Shown piece after piece: positions 34,760-44,950 of a DNA stretch of 64,000 bases. The DNA lies in assembly GCA_027886185.1 (NCBI GenBank), contig WOAB01000109.1, positions 6,862,501 to 6,926,500 of the forward strand, in the 5' to 3' direction. Origin of the DNA: Rheum nobile. Lineage: Eukaryota; Streptophyta; Magnoliopsida; Caryophyllales; Polygonaceae. Below the pieces are notes generated by a model. The model saw only the letters and a list, made by a program, of their open reading frames with translations. It was not told the DNA's origin and made no database searches. Position numbers and translations under genes: made by a program. Position 1 is the first letter of the stretch. Every line of letters starts with the position of its first letter.

Positions 34760-34978
34760 TGTATGAATCGTTGCGATCCATCTCAACAGAAGCTGCAATT
34801 AGTGTGCTTCATAGTGATGTGAATGGAAAGAAGGCATCAGCTGAATCGCTGGATCCTGACGCTTAACAACAATCAGGAGGTCAGATTTCTGACTCCAATG
34901 CTCTTGGAAATCACTTTCAGAAGCTTCAGCTACTTCTTCAACATTCTCCTGAACGGAAATTATGTTTGGAGATGAAAT
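34760..34978 (+). pseudogene. Coding-like fragment of unknown origin
   Basis: One plus frame stays readable for about 70 codons with a single internal stop (near 34864), reading SLRSISTEAAISVLHSDVNG and later LGNHFQKLQLLLQHSPERK. Base composition is more balanced than its AT-rich surroundings. I do not recognise the family. It may be an exon remnant captured near the Harbinger element. Confidence 0.3.
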
Positions 34979-35050
34979 GAAAGAGGACCATGATCATCCT
35001 AAGTAAATAAGGTTGCTCAATAACTTGAAAATACAGAACATCACTTCTAA

Positions 35051-36692
35051 GGGGGCGTTTGGTTTAACAAGGGGAAACGGAAAGGAAAAGGGATTGAAAA
35101 ATGAAGGGAATGGAAAGGAAATGTGTTAAAATCAAATTTTGTTTGGTTTATCCCATGAATGGAATGATTACGTTTACGTTACTTTTTTAAGTGTTTGGTT
35201 TGTTAATTATTGAATTACAATTTTAGTTATTAATTTTTTAATTTTGCCAAATCTATGTATAACCAGACATAAATTACCAAATTATAAGTATCCAATCTAT
35301 GCATACCAAACATAATTACCCAATATTTGCGATAAATTCTCTTCTTCTCCTCCTACTTCCTTCTTCACCTCCTCCTCCATTAGAGTCAGAACTAGAACTA
35401 GAATCAGATTCCTCTTCTTCATTCTCTTCAGTGATGTAACCATCATCTTCATCTGCTGCTCCAAATTTTCTAATCAGGTTGTGTAGTAAACAGCAAGCCA
35501 ACACAATACGACCTTGAGTTTTGATTGGGAAAAAAGAAGGGCTTCTAAGTATAGCCCATCTCCCTTTGAGCAGCCCAAATAATCTCTCAATCACGTTTCT
35601 AGCTCTAGCATGCTTCATGTTGAAATATTCCTCTGCACTACGAGGTTGTTCACTACCCCATTCCATAAGATGATAACGATGTCCCCTATAAGGTGCAAGA
35701 AAGCCTTCACAGTTCGCATAGCCACCATCTATCAGATAATAACAGCCTTCGTACATAATAAAACAAAATATATTATGAGTTATTACTTATTACCAATGTC
35801 AAATAATTTTGGTGCAAATTTATAACTCTTTATTACCTCTAGGAACTCTTAAACCATCAGGCCTAGTAAGAGAATTTCTTAGAACTCGGCCATCATGGTG
35901 CAAATTCATTCTACAGATTGAAAAGTAGCTTCAGTTGAGATGGAGAGGATCCACCATTTTCATTCATGAGTTCACAGCTCACCCACACAACCACAAAGCC
36001 ACGTCATCCACTTGCTTGGTACAACAACAACAAGCAGAAGAGCTCCAAATTCTACAGTCAAACGACCAAATCCAACAAACCCAAATAGCCAAACAAACTA
36101 CAAACTTAGCTTAGAGTCGAACAAAGTACAATCTGTTATTTGCTCTAATAAACAAACTACAATCTGAAATAGACATTTTGACGAACACATGGCGTGTACC
36201 TAAACAAAAAGACATCAAAGCAAACACATACATGATGTCGAATTAGCCTAGTCGATGTTGAATCCAGAGCATGGAAACAAGCATCCAGAAAATTGCAACT
36301 AGACACACAATCAAAGCTCAACAAAGCAGATCTAGAGAAGAAAAAAGAGGGACGAGAGGGCTTACGGTGAGGGGAACTCGACAGTGAGGGGAACTCAACG
36401 GCGGAGGAGGCAAGGGTTTCTCGGCGGCAAACGAACAACGTCACCGGCGGAGGAGGAGAGGGGCTCGCGGTGAGGTGAACTCGACGGTGAACGACATCAC
36501 AGGAGGCGCGAGCTGTGGAGAGAGGTGCGAGGGAGGAGAAAGGGAATGAAAACTCATAATTTTACAAAGGAAACGGATACTCCTCTGGGCCTGAATGAAA
36601 AACCTAAAAAAAAAGCCCACCAAATAAAATGTAAGGTAAACTGATTCGAAATCCGTTTGTTTTAGCCCATTTAAGGCTAAACAAACGGGCCC
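35051..36692 (-). mobile_element. PIF/Harbinger element, deleted derivative
   Basis: Termini GGGGGCGTTTGGTTTA (left) and GGGCCCGTTTGTTTAG (right, inverted), with the 3-bp TSD taa (35048-35050 and 36693-36695) that PIF/Harbinger elements make. It holds the C-terminal half of a transposase on the minus strand. The N-terminal half and the Myb-like partner ORF are missing. The rest (35930-36640) is leader-like sequence with GAGGGGAACTCGAC-type direct repeats. Confidence 0.88.
35316..35930 (-). pseudogene. PIF/Harbinger transposase (DDE_4), C-terminal half
   Basis: Two exons are visible on the minus strand. The first (about 35930 to 35837) encodes LHHDGRVLRNSLTRPDGLRV. A GT...AG intron follows (35836-35747). 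The second exon (35746-35316) encodes CYYLIDGGYANCEGFLAPYR, containing the second catalytic Asp, then EEYFNMKHARARNVIERLFG with the catalytic Glu, and an acidic Ser-rich tail. The first catalytic Asp and everything before it are absent. Family: PIF/Harbinger transposases, which plants also domesticated as ALP1-like proteins. Here the TSD and TIRs show a transposon copy. Confidence 0.88.
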
Positions 36693-36695
36693 TAA

Positions 36696-36966
36696 GTTCT
36701 AATAGATAAAGCTACTTGTAACAAAATCAAGAATCCAGGTGAAAAATAATCAGCAGTCCGCTCCGAATCGCTACCTTCTCTTGTTTATTTGTACACCAGT
36801 GAAGTTTACATCCTAAGTAGCAACCAAAACCAAGTCGGACAGTAAAATTTGGCTACTTAAAATCTAAGGGGTTGAAACAAACCCAACAAAAACCTGCTTC
36901 AACGAGAAATAAATAAGGTTGCTCAATAACTTGAAAGCCGAAACAGTGTAGAAGCCAAATATTACC
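36696..36966 (-). other. UMPS 3' untranslated region (extent inferred)
   Basis: Sequence following the UMPS stop codon. It contains a segment (about 36907-36932, AATAAGGTTGCTCAATAACT) that also occurs at 35003-35028, on the other side of the Harbinger element. Confidence 0.4.
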
Positions 36967-39900
36967 TCAAGAGCACCGAGCCAAATAAGCATCCCATCCC
37001 TGAATCCTGTAATCACGGGCAGCAGATGTTGGGTTTGCAGCCTTAATAATCCCTCGTCCAACTATAATGATGTCGCTGCCTCTCTCGTGGATCACCTGCG
37101 TGAATGATCCAGTTAGTTACCGTCCCACAAATACACGCTTCCAAGGTGTGGTTCATCAACAAGTTCTCAGTTAGGTGTACGAAGTAAGATTAGACAGCTA
37201 CCTCAAATAGTAAGATTAGACTGCTACCTCATATATGTTATATGGGAGTTAAATGTCTAATCTGTTGTATTTCTATAATGAAATTTAAAATTTTCATAAC
37301 AAAATATGTCAAATTGTGCGGATACTTGTGACTTCACATATTTACATTTGCACTAAACATTTTTGTTAATCATTAAGCACCCATCATTACTCAATCCACA
37401 TGATCCACCTGTGATGCGAGTGCAACAAATCGTGTGTGATGAGTGGATTGGGTAGGGTGGATGGAAACATGGGTCAAGTCCACCCATCTATTCGAGTCTC
37501 CAATACCTAGTCTGTTGCTATCAGCCTATCACCAGAGGCAAAAAGGGCTAGAAACTTACAGAATAGGGAGTGTTATATTGTTGGCCAAGGGCATCTCCAC
37601 CAGACACCATTTGAACTCCAGGGGTGGCATGAATGAAAGCTGGGTTAACAGGTTTCCCTTTCCACAATGCTGGATTGATTGAGATGAACCCTATCACAAA
37701 ATCAGGATGATTCTCTGCAATCTTCACAGCTGCGGCTGTGTATTCTCCCGTTGCAAGATTACCAGCTGAGCTCATTTCTGCAAGGAGCAATAGACCCCGG
37801 CCATGGGGCAAACCCTGTAAAGCACACCCTGTAGGTATTAGATTAAATCAACAGATTATTCAGCAAAGAAACTTCAAAATCTTCAGCTTGATTGTAAGTC
37901 AAGAAAAAATGTGAACCTTTAACTTTAGGCCATCAACAATCCCAGGACCAGAGATTATGTGGGCATTTATAATGTCAGCCCAATCCAAGATGTGATATAT
38001 GCCCCTTCACACAACAAGTAGCATGTAAGCAAGGACAAAGAAAAATAGTTTACAGCAAGGATATAGACAAGTCTCATACCCTTCATACTGCATTGTCACT
38101 GTGTTGCCAATATCAGCAAATTTGCGATCCTCAAAGATTAAAAAATCATGCTTTTCTGCAATCTATAAAGATTATTAACAGTCATTAATTAGAATAAAAA
38201 CTTAGCATGCATCATAGGGTTACAGGTCTCATGACATGCATCAAACCCAGGGCCCAGGCAATGAAGTATCCATATAGTCAAAGCAGGAATGACTAGTACA
38301 AAAGCCAAAAGGCTGCAACAATTAAGACATTATTTGTTGATCCAGCAAACTTATTCATTATCCACTTCCTTGTGCTAATAAGCATGTGAGAGGAAAAAGG
38401 TCAAGGAGTATTGTTTATGACATAATGTCAGCATTCCACAATGTTGAATCATCCAATACTCAAATTTTGAAGTAACCAAATAAACTGGAATATATCAAGT
38501 CTATGTTATACTGGTGCCACAAAGTAAAGAGACATAAAGCAAACTTTTAACAAATTGCAGATCTCACATAATTGCTGTGCAGATAAATCTGGAAAGGATG
38601 AAGATTAAGTGAAAAATGTAGAAAGATGTGACTTGTGAGTATCATGACATGGTGCAGTTCATAATTTATACCGAGCGAAGTTTTGAGCCAAAATCTGGTG
38701 TAAAATCAGGCAATATATCCACATGCGTCTTCAGCATGCATATTTCTTGTCCAACCTGCACTGAAATATATAGAAATTACATTTCATGAGGCATGAACAA
38801 CTAGAAAATGTTTAAAACAACAGCAAGAAAATCCTTTGTTCTTTCTACACTGAGAGCACCTTCTCTCTTTTCCTAACAATTTCTTTGACACATTATTAGG
38901 ATGAATATCTTTAAAAAAAATAGAGTCTACATCTAACATAGCCAGAACATCTACTCAACATGAAGACTAGGAGACCGATAACTGAACAAGAAGTGAAGAA
39001 AATAGCACGAGGTGCAGAACAAATTCTAAGGTATCCATTATGCACAAGATTCGTTAGGCATATAGCTGACGAGCACAAGGCATGTGCTTTTTAAATTTCA
39101 AAATAACTATTTGGAATTAAATAAAATTGATGGAAATAAAAATAGATCACACATACCCACAAGACACAAAGTCACATGAGCCATTTCAAGGATGGTTTGG
39201 GGTTAAATAGTTTTTATTTGCATGATATCTTTACAAATAACTAGGGAAAAAAGCATGACACTATTTAGTAGTATGTGAGGAACTTGTCTAGAGGCCTAGG
39301 GAAAGGTCCATATAATCTCCTAGACACAAAGCAAATGCATTCAATACCATTAAATTTTGCTTCTACCTTATCAGCCAGCTCAAGCAACTCAGCAGCAGTA
39401 CTGACATCAGCAGCCAAACAAAGATTACTCTCCTTCCTCAACATCACCTCAAACAGCCTCCTCCCTGTCTCATTTTTTGCCAACTTTGCCCTTTCTCCAT
39501 ACCCTATTTTTGCTGATGATGTTCGTCTCCTGACCTTTGGCACTGAGACCTTCTTGTTCTCTTCCAAGAACTTCAAAACCATCTTCTCTGTCTCCTCATC
39601 CACTTTTCCCAGCCTTCTCAGCACGGCAACCATTTCGCTCAGCTTCAACAAAGAGTGAAGCCTTATCCCATTCTCCTCCAAATTCTCCCTACCCCCTTGC
39701 TCCCTGTCACAAGTTTAGAACTCTATATCACTATGACTATTCAAAGACACAAGCATCAAATTTAGAGCATTAGAATCCTAAATCCAAATCTGATTCCAGT
39801 AACTAAACAAAACAACCTACAGATATTTAAGATAAGTGAACTGCCTGTTTTTTTATGGTTCACTATCAAATGGTATTTTACATCCTTTGTGAAAAATGTT

Positions 39901-40516
39901 CAATTCTCCATAGTTCACCCTTGGGATAATTACAACAGGTCAACTTAACGCACACCTCTTAATTTCACATATCCAGTGAGAAATTGATGTCGCAATTCCG
40001 CAAAGCAGTTATCAAGCAATAGAAGCAAACAAAAAGATCCATCAGGTAATAATCAAAATCACGTGACCTGTCGATGACAACGACGGCGTCGGTGACGTTA
40101 AGTCCGCAATCGCGGAGAGGAGCGGCGGTCTCGAGGACGGAGGCGCCGCTAGTGACGAGGTCTTCGACAATGAGACAAGTCTGGCCGGGGAAGTAGACGC
40201 CTTCGATGACCTTGGCGGTGCCGTAGGTCTTGGCCTCCTTCCGGCGCATGAGCATCGGAATGTTGCGGTTGACGGAGACGGCAGTGGCGATGGGTAGGGC
40301 GGTGTAGGGGACGCCGCAGACGACGTCGAAGGCGGCGGGAGGGGAGGAGGCGGCGACGGAGGAGATGAGGACGTCGGAGATTTGGGAGAGGAGCCTAGGG
40401 TAGGAAACGATGAGGCGGAGGTCGATGTAGACGGGAGAGGAGATGTTGGATTTGAGCTTGAAGTTGCCGAATTTGACGGCGGAGAGATCGTGGAGTTGCA
40501 GAATTAGCGACTCCAT
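36967..40516 (-). CDS. UMPS: UMP synthase (orotate PRTase + OMP decarboxylase), complete, seven exons
   Basis: Catalyses the last two steps of de novo UMP synthesis, orotate to OMP to UMP, as one fused protein. I read seven exons on the minus strand: 40516-40068, 39703-39367, 38755-38672, 38162-38080, 38004-37917, 37814-37560 and 37095-36967. All introns are GT-AG and the phases join, giving 474 aa, the usual plant length. The N-terminal orotate phosphoribosyltransferase has the PRPP loop IVEDLVTSG (residues 116-124). The C-terminal decarboxylase has Lys271 (LKTHVD) and the D-x-K-x-x-D set Asp302, Lys304, Asp307 in FEDRKFADIGNT, plus the phosphate-binding Arg446 in VGRGI. All catalytic residues are present. 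The ATG at 40516 is chosen; an upstream TTG is not a plausible start. This looks like a functional gene. Confidence 0.97.
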
Positions 40517-41201
40517 TGACAACGGGGAGCGGAGCTTGGCGCCCGAAAACGGGTGAGACTGCTGGGACAGTGGTCTTTGACTCGTTATCTAGTTCGCCAG
40601 CTTCGGTTAACCGATCTGCAAGATGCTAAAAATCTTATCAATCACCACCTATGGGATCTCTTGTATAGTTGTATGGTTTAAGACCACATTTTACATGAAT
40701 AATGTTCAAGCTCTATTTATCTTATATCTTATGGGAAAGTTACTTTATAGTGTTTCTTGTATCTTGAAACATTATACTCACTTTGTTGAGTTTTACTTAT
40801 CTTTAAAAACTCATACTAAGAATTTTTAAACATGTTTTAAAATTTTAATTCTTTTTTTGAAATATAGTTACTAGTCACCCTTTACAACCAACCTGATGAA
40901 AAGGAAGAAAAAAATCAAGATCAAATACAAGACAAATTTTATTATTTACATGTGATAAATTGCCTTATAAATCTATCAAGACAAATATAAATAAACAAAT
41001 CTTAAAGTCTAAAAAGATAAGTAGAACTTAACTAGGGAGTATAATGTTCTTATAGTTTAATCTAGCTTAGTTTATGTGCCGTGCACGGGACTTGGGTAAA
41101 AGTTTTATATTGATATTTGTAATTATTAAAAATATATCAATTTTACATGTAAAAAATACTAAATAAATAAAAAATCTATCTAATTAGTGACAATATAAAT
41201 G
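40517..41201. other. UMPS upstream region
   Basis: GC-richer for about 90 bp upstream of the ATG (5' UTR/promoter), then AT-rich. No clear TATA box chosen; no other gene seen. Confidence 0.4.
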
Positions 41202-41210
41202 AAATTAATA

Positions 41211-42024
41211 AGGTTGAGATCCGGTAAGGATGGGAAGGGAGGAGAGGAATGAGGATGCATGAGAGTCGTCGGATGGAAAACAAACGGAGTGCCCAGATCA
41301 CTTTTTAAAAATTCGGAAAAGATTCGACGAAAATTCGGCACGGCCGAATTATCCGCGAAAAAGACGGATTTGCGTGCACGTGAAGTGCACATTTGTGTGC
41401 ATGCCAAATACATTGTTGTGTGCATGCCAAATACACTACGGTGTGCACGTGAAATTCATTTTTGTGTGCATACATAAAACGCGTGCATTCATATAGAATG
41501 AACAAAACGTGTGCACATGAAAACACGATTGTGTGGATGCGAAATATACTATCGCGTGTATGCAAAGTATACTACCGTGTACATGTGAAAATGACATGTT
41601 TGTGCATATGAAATGCATTACGTGCTATGTGTGCATGTGAAACAACGTAGGTGTACATGTGTGCACACGAAAATAACATATGTGTGCATCTGAAAAAATG
41701 ATCCAAAACACGTACAAAATAACATGTGTGCATACGTATGAAAGCGAACGAAAATAACCTACGTGTGCATACGGAAATGACTTGTGTGTGCACATGAAAA
41801 CAACGTGTGTGTGTGCATGCGAAACAACGTATGTGTGCATACAGAGCAAAATGCATGTGCACGCGGGGCGTGGTTTTTTCGTGAAAAATTCAGCCGTGAC
41901 GAATTATATCCCAATAATTCCGAATTATTTCCTTGGTTGATTTGCATGCTTTATTTCTTGATTCGACGGTCTTGGAACAACCTCAATCCTCTCCTAAGCT
42001 ATCATTCTTACCTTATCTTTTTCC
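41211..42024. mobile_element. Mutator-type MITE with GTGTGCATG array (MITE-M2)
   Basis: 814 bp with a perfect 9-bp TSD aaattaata (41202-41210 and 42025-42033). Long imperfect inverted repeats (about 160 bp) match across both ends: GGTAAGGATG / GGTAAGAATG, GGAGAGGAATGAGG / GGAGAGGATTGAGG, and an inner block around CACGGCCGAATT / CACGGCTGAATT. The centre (about 41370-41870) is an irregular array of GTGTGCATG(C/T)GAAA-type units about 30-45 bp apart. No transposase frame; the Cys/His-rich minus frames here are translated repeat. End motif and design resemble MITE-M1 at 31291-32079. Confidence 0.85.
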
Positions 42025-42033
42025 AAATTAATA

Positions 42034-42338
42034 TAATACAATAATATAAAAAATGTACTAATAACCAATTAATAAAGATCAATATGATTTCGTACATATA
42101 TAATATATTGAATCTGGTCTTATACCTAGAAATAAATGAATTAAAAATAAATTTAAGTAAAATGTGACTAACTAAATGAAACATTAAAAAATCATGATCA
42201 TATGTAAAATATTTTATATAATAATAATAGGAAAAAAGATAATTTAATGATGTGTCACGATGTTGACTAGACATGTGACAATAAATGACGTAGCACAATG
42301 TCATAACGACAAGTGGTCTTAGATAAGTTTAACTTTAG
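42034..42338. other. AT-rich spacer
   Basis: Between the MITE-M2 TSD and the mariner element. Nothing recognisable. Confidence 0.5.
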
Positions 42339-42723
42339 TACTCCCTCTGTCCCGAAATGTTTGTCCTAAAGTACAAAAAACTCTTCAATTAAGAAATTTT
42401 ATTAAAGTACAAGTTGTAATTATTACTGCTACAGTGCAATCTGTGGTAAATTACCACATATGAAAAATCGTCCAATGAAAGGGGAGCATTAGCAAGCACA
42501 CGGATCCACTTTCAAAATTTTGGGGACTTAGGACATAATTGCCCTAAACAATCTCTGCAAATTTTGGAGACTTAGGACATAATTGTCCTAGACATAATTT
42601 CCCCTAAACAAAGTATAAAGGGGATTACAGCATTATGCAGGGGATTTACAGAATTTACATTCAAAGTTTCACTGAAATTCAGAGCAAAACAGAGAATAAT
42701 CTGCATCACAGCCTGGTGGTGTC

Positions 42724-44328
42724 ATGGCCTCAGCTTTTGACTTAAATGAAGCTCCACTTCCAGATGAGTACATTTATGATGGAGAAGAGTTCGAAGAACT
42801 CAATGGGTCAGCAGGGGACATGGAACAAGATGAACATAGTTTTGATCTCAACCAGGAACCAGGAAATGAAGAGGGATAGTCATCAGAAGCAGAGCACAAC
42901 ACAGAGGCAACACAACATCATCAGCCAACACAAAATACCAGGCTCAGCAGTGATAAAAAAATGCACATATTGCATACTCTGCTAACGAGATCTAAAGAGG
43001 GACAATTACCACATGGTGCAATAAAGGAAGTTGCACAAGAGTTCAACATGTCAACAAGGTGCATAGGCAGACTTTGGAACACAGCCAAGAAGCAACATAA
43101 TGCACACCAGAGGTACAATCTAAGCACAAAGTATCACAAATGTGGTAGAAAAGGAATTCAAGTAGAGATGGATTCAATCACAACACTGAGCATGTGAGAC
43201 AGGTCATGCATTAGAGACTTAGCTAGCAAGCTTAGTATTTCAAAAACCAAAGTGCATAGGATGGTCAAGCAAGGTACAATAAAGCCACATACAAATCCAC
43301 TCCATCCTAGTTTGAGTGAGGGACATAAGAAGGCTAGGTTGGATTGGGTACTGAAGTTACTACAAGGGGATACTGTAGAAGCTAAGTCAGTGTATTATCC
43401 AATGTTTGATTTTGTACACTTGGATGAGAAGTGGTTTTTTCTATCAAAGAAATCACAGAGAGTATATCTAGCACAGAATGAAATGGGCAAGTACAGAGCT
43501 GCAAATTCATCTACATTCATTCACAAAGTTATGTTCACTGCAGTTGTAGCAAGGCCTAGATTTGATACAGAGGGACAGTGCATTTTTGATGGGAAGATAG
43601 GAATCTTTCCATTCACATATCAACAAGCAGCAAAAAGGTCATCCAAAAACAGAGAGAATGGGACACTAGTTACAAAGCTAGTTGAATCAGTCAACAAACA
43701 AGTGACAAGGAACATGTTAATAAACCAAATCATTCCAGCAATCAAGGCAAAATGGCCACAAGATGGAGCTCAAAGAGTTATATTCATACAACAAGACAAT
43801 GCAAGGGCCCATATAACTCAAGGAGATCCAGGATGGCAACATGTATACATTCAGGATGGATTCACCTTCATTTTAATACAACAACCAGCTAATAGTCCAG
43901 ATGTAAACATCTTAGATCTAGGATTTTTCAAAAGCATTCAGTCACTCATGCACAAGAAGATGCCAACAAGTATTGATCATATGGTACAAGCAGTGCATGA
44001 AGCATTTTTTGAATTGGCCCCTATAACTCTAAGAGATGTATGGATGACACTATAATTTGTTATGAATGAAATACTTAAATGCAAGGGAGGCAATGAGTAT
44101 GATATGCCACATGTAAACAAGAAGAAATTAATGGCTCAGGGGAATCTACCAAGAGAGATCAAGACACCTATGTGGGCTATCATAGAAGCATGGGACATAG
44201 TGCATGGGGGTGCACAACAAGCAGATCAACCAGGAACATCAATAGCAGGCCAACAGAGTCAACAAGGGACAACAATATATGAAGATCAAGACACTGAAGA
44301 AGCACTTGAAGACAGTCAGTTTATTTAG
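42724..44328 (+). pseudogene. Mariner (DD39D) transposase, one frame with three premature stops
   Basis: From the ATG at 42724 a single frame runs about 534 codons to the stop at 44326, broken only by TAG at 42877, TGA at 43195 and TAA at 44053. The N-terminus is acidic. A helix-turn-helix region follows (about residues 80-130, MHILHTLLTRSKEG...EVAQEFNMSTRCIGRLW). The catalytic core has Asp234 (HLDEKWF), Asp358 (QQDNARAH) and Asp398 (VNILDLGFF); the last two are 39 residues apart, the plant DD39D signature. All three are intact. Cut-and-paste transposition is blocked only by the nonsense codons. I see no frameshift, which points to recent decay. Confidence 0.93.
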
Positions 44329-44519
44329 CAATATATGACAAAGATTGAACATTTTATGTACAGAGCAATCTTAGGAGGTAAAGTAACATATTTTGTCTAG
44401 CTTAAGTATATTTTTTTTTTGGGTCAGAAAGCTGTTATTTGAAGCAGGAAATTGTAAGGTAGCAAGAACTTGTGTAATTTTGTAAACAAGCACAAGTAAT
44501 GGCACAACAATGACAATGT

Positions 44520-44950
44520 ATTTCTCAGATGTCCCTATTACCCTCATAGACACAAACCCAATCACAATACCTTAGCATACACATAAGCATCAATCAGTCA
44601 TTTGACTGTGTTCCTATGGCACACTAAGACAGTGAACATGCAGAGAATGCATCTCAGTTTCAAGACTTCATCATAGATAGACTCAAGGAGAATAACACCA
44701 CCAATCACAAGAGCTTTTAGACCTTTAGGATGAATATTTCGGGACAAACCAGACAAAGGAAATGCATCTCAATTGTATTAAGACTTCACAATTGTAGATT
44801 TTCTCAGATGTCCCCATAGCCATCATAGACACAAGACCAATCACAATACCTTAACATACACATAGGCATCAGTCAATCACATGTGAAAGTGTTCCTATGG
44901 CACATTAAGGCAGTGATATTAAAGGTCTTGCATCTCAGTGTTAAGACTTC
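44520..44950. repeat. MLE internal repeats, copies 1-2
   Basis: Two copies of a unit containing CAGATGTCCC, CATAGACACAA, CCAATCACAATACCTTA, ACATACACAT, GTGTTCCTATGGCACA and TTGCATCTCAG. They continue after the solo LTR as copies 3-4. Confidence 0.8.

Noticed and set aside
36157..36623. Minus-strand frames beside the Harbinger transposase as a Myb-like partner ORF
   Set aside because: Composition is Ser/Leu-rich leader sequence with direct repeats; no Myb/SANT Trp pattern.
40517..40522. UMPS start two codons upstream
   Set aside because: The upstream codon is TTG; the first ATG of the frame is at 40516 and matches plant family length.
41305..41947. Several minus-strand Cys/His-rich frames
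   Set aside because: They are translations of the GTGTGCATG array in MITE-M2, with repeated HVHT and CMHT words and no conserved spacing.
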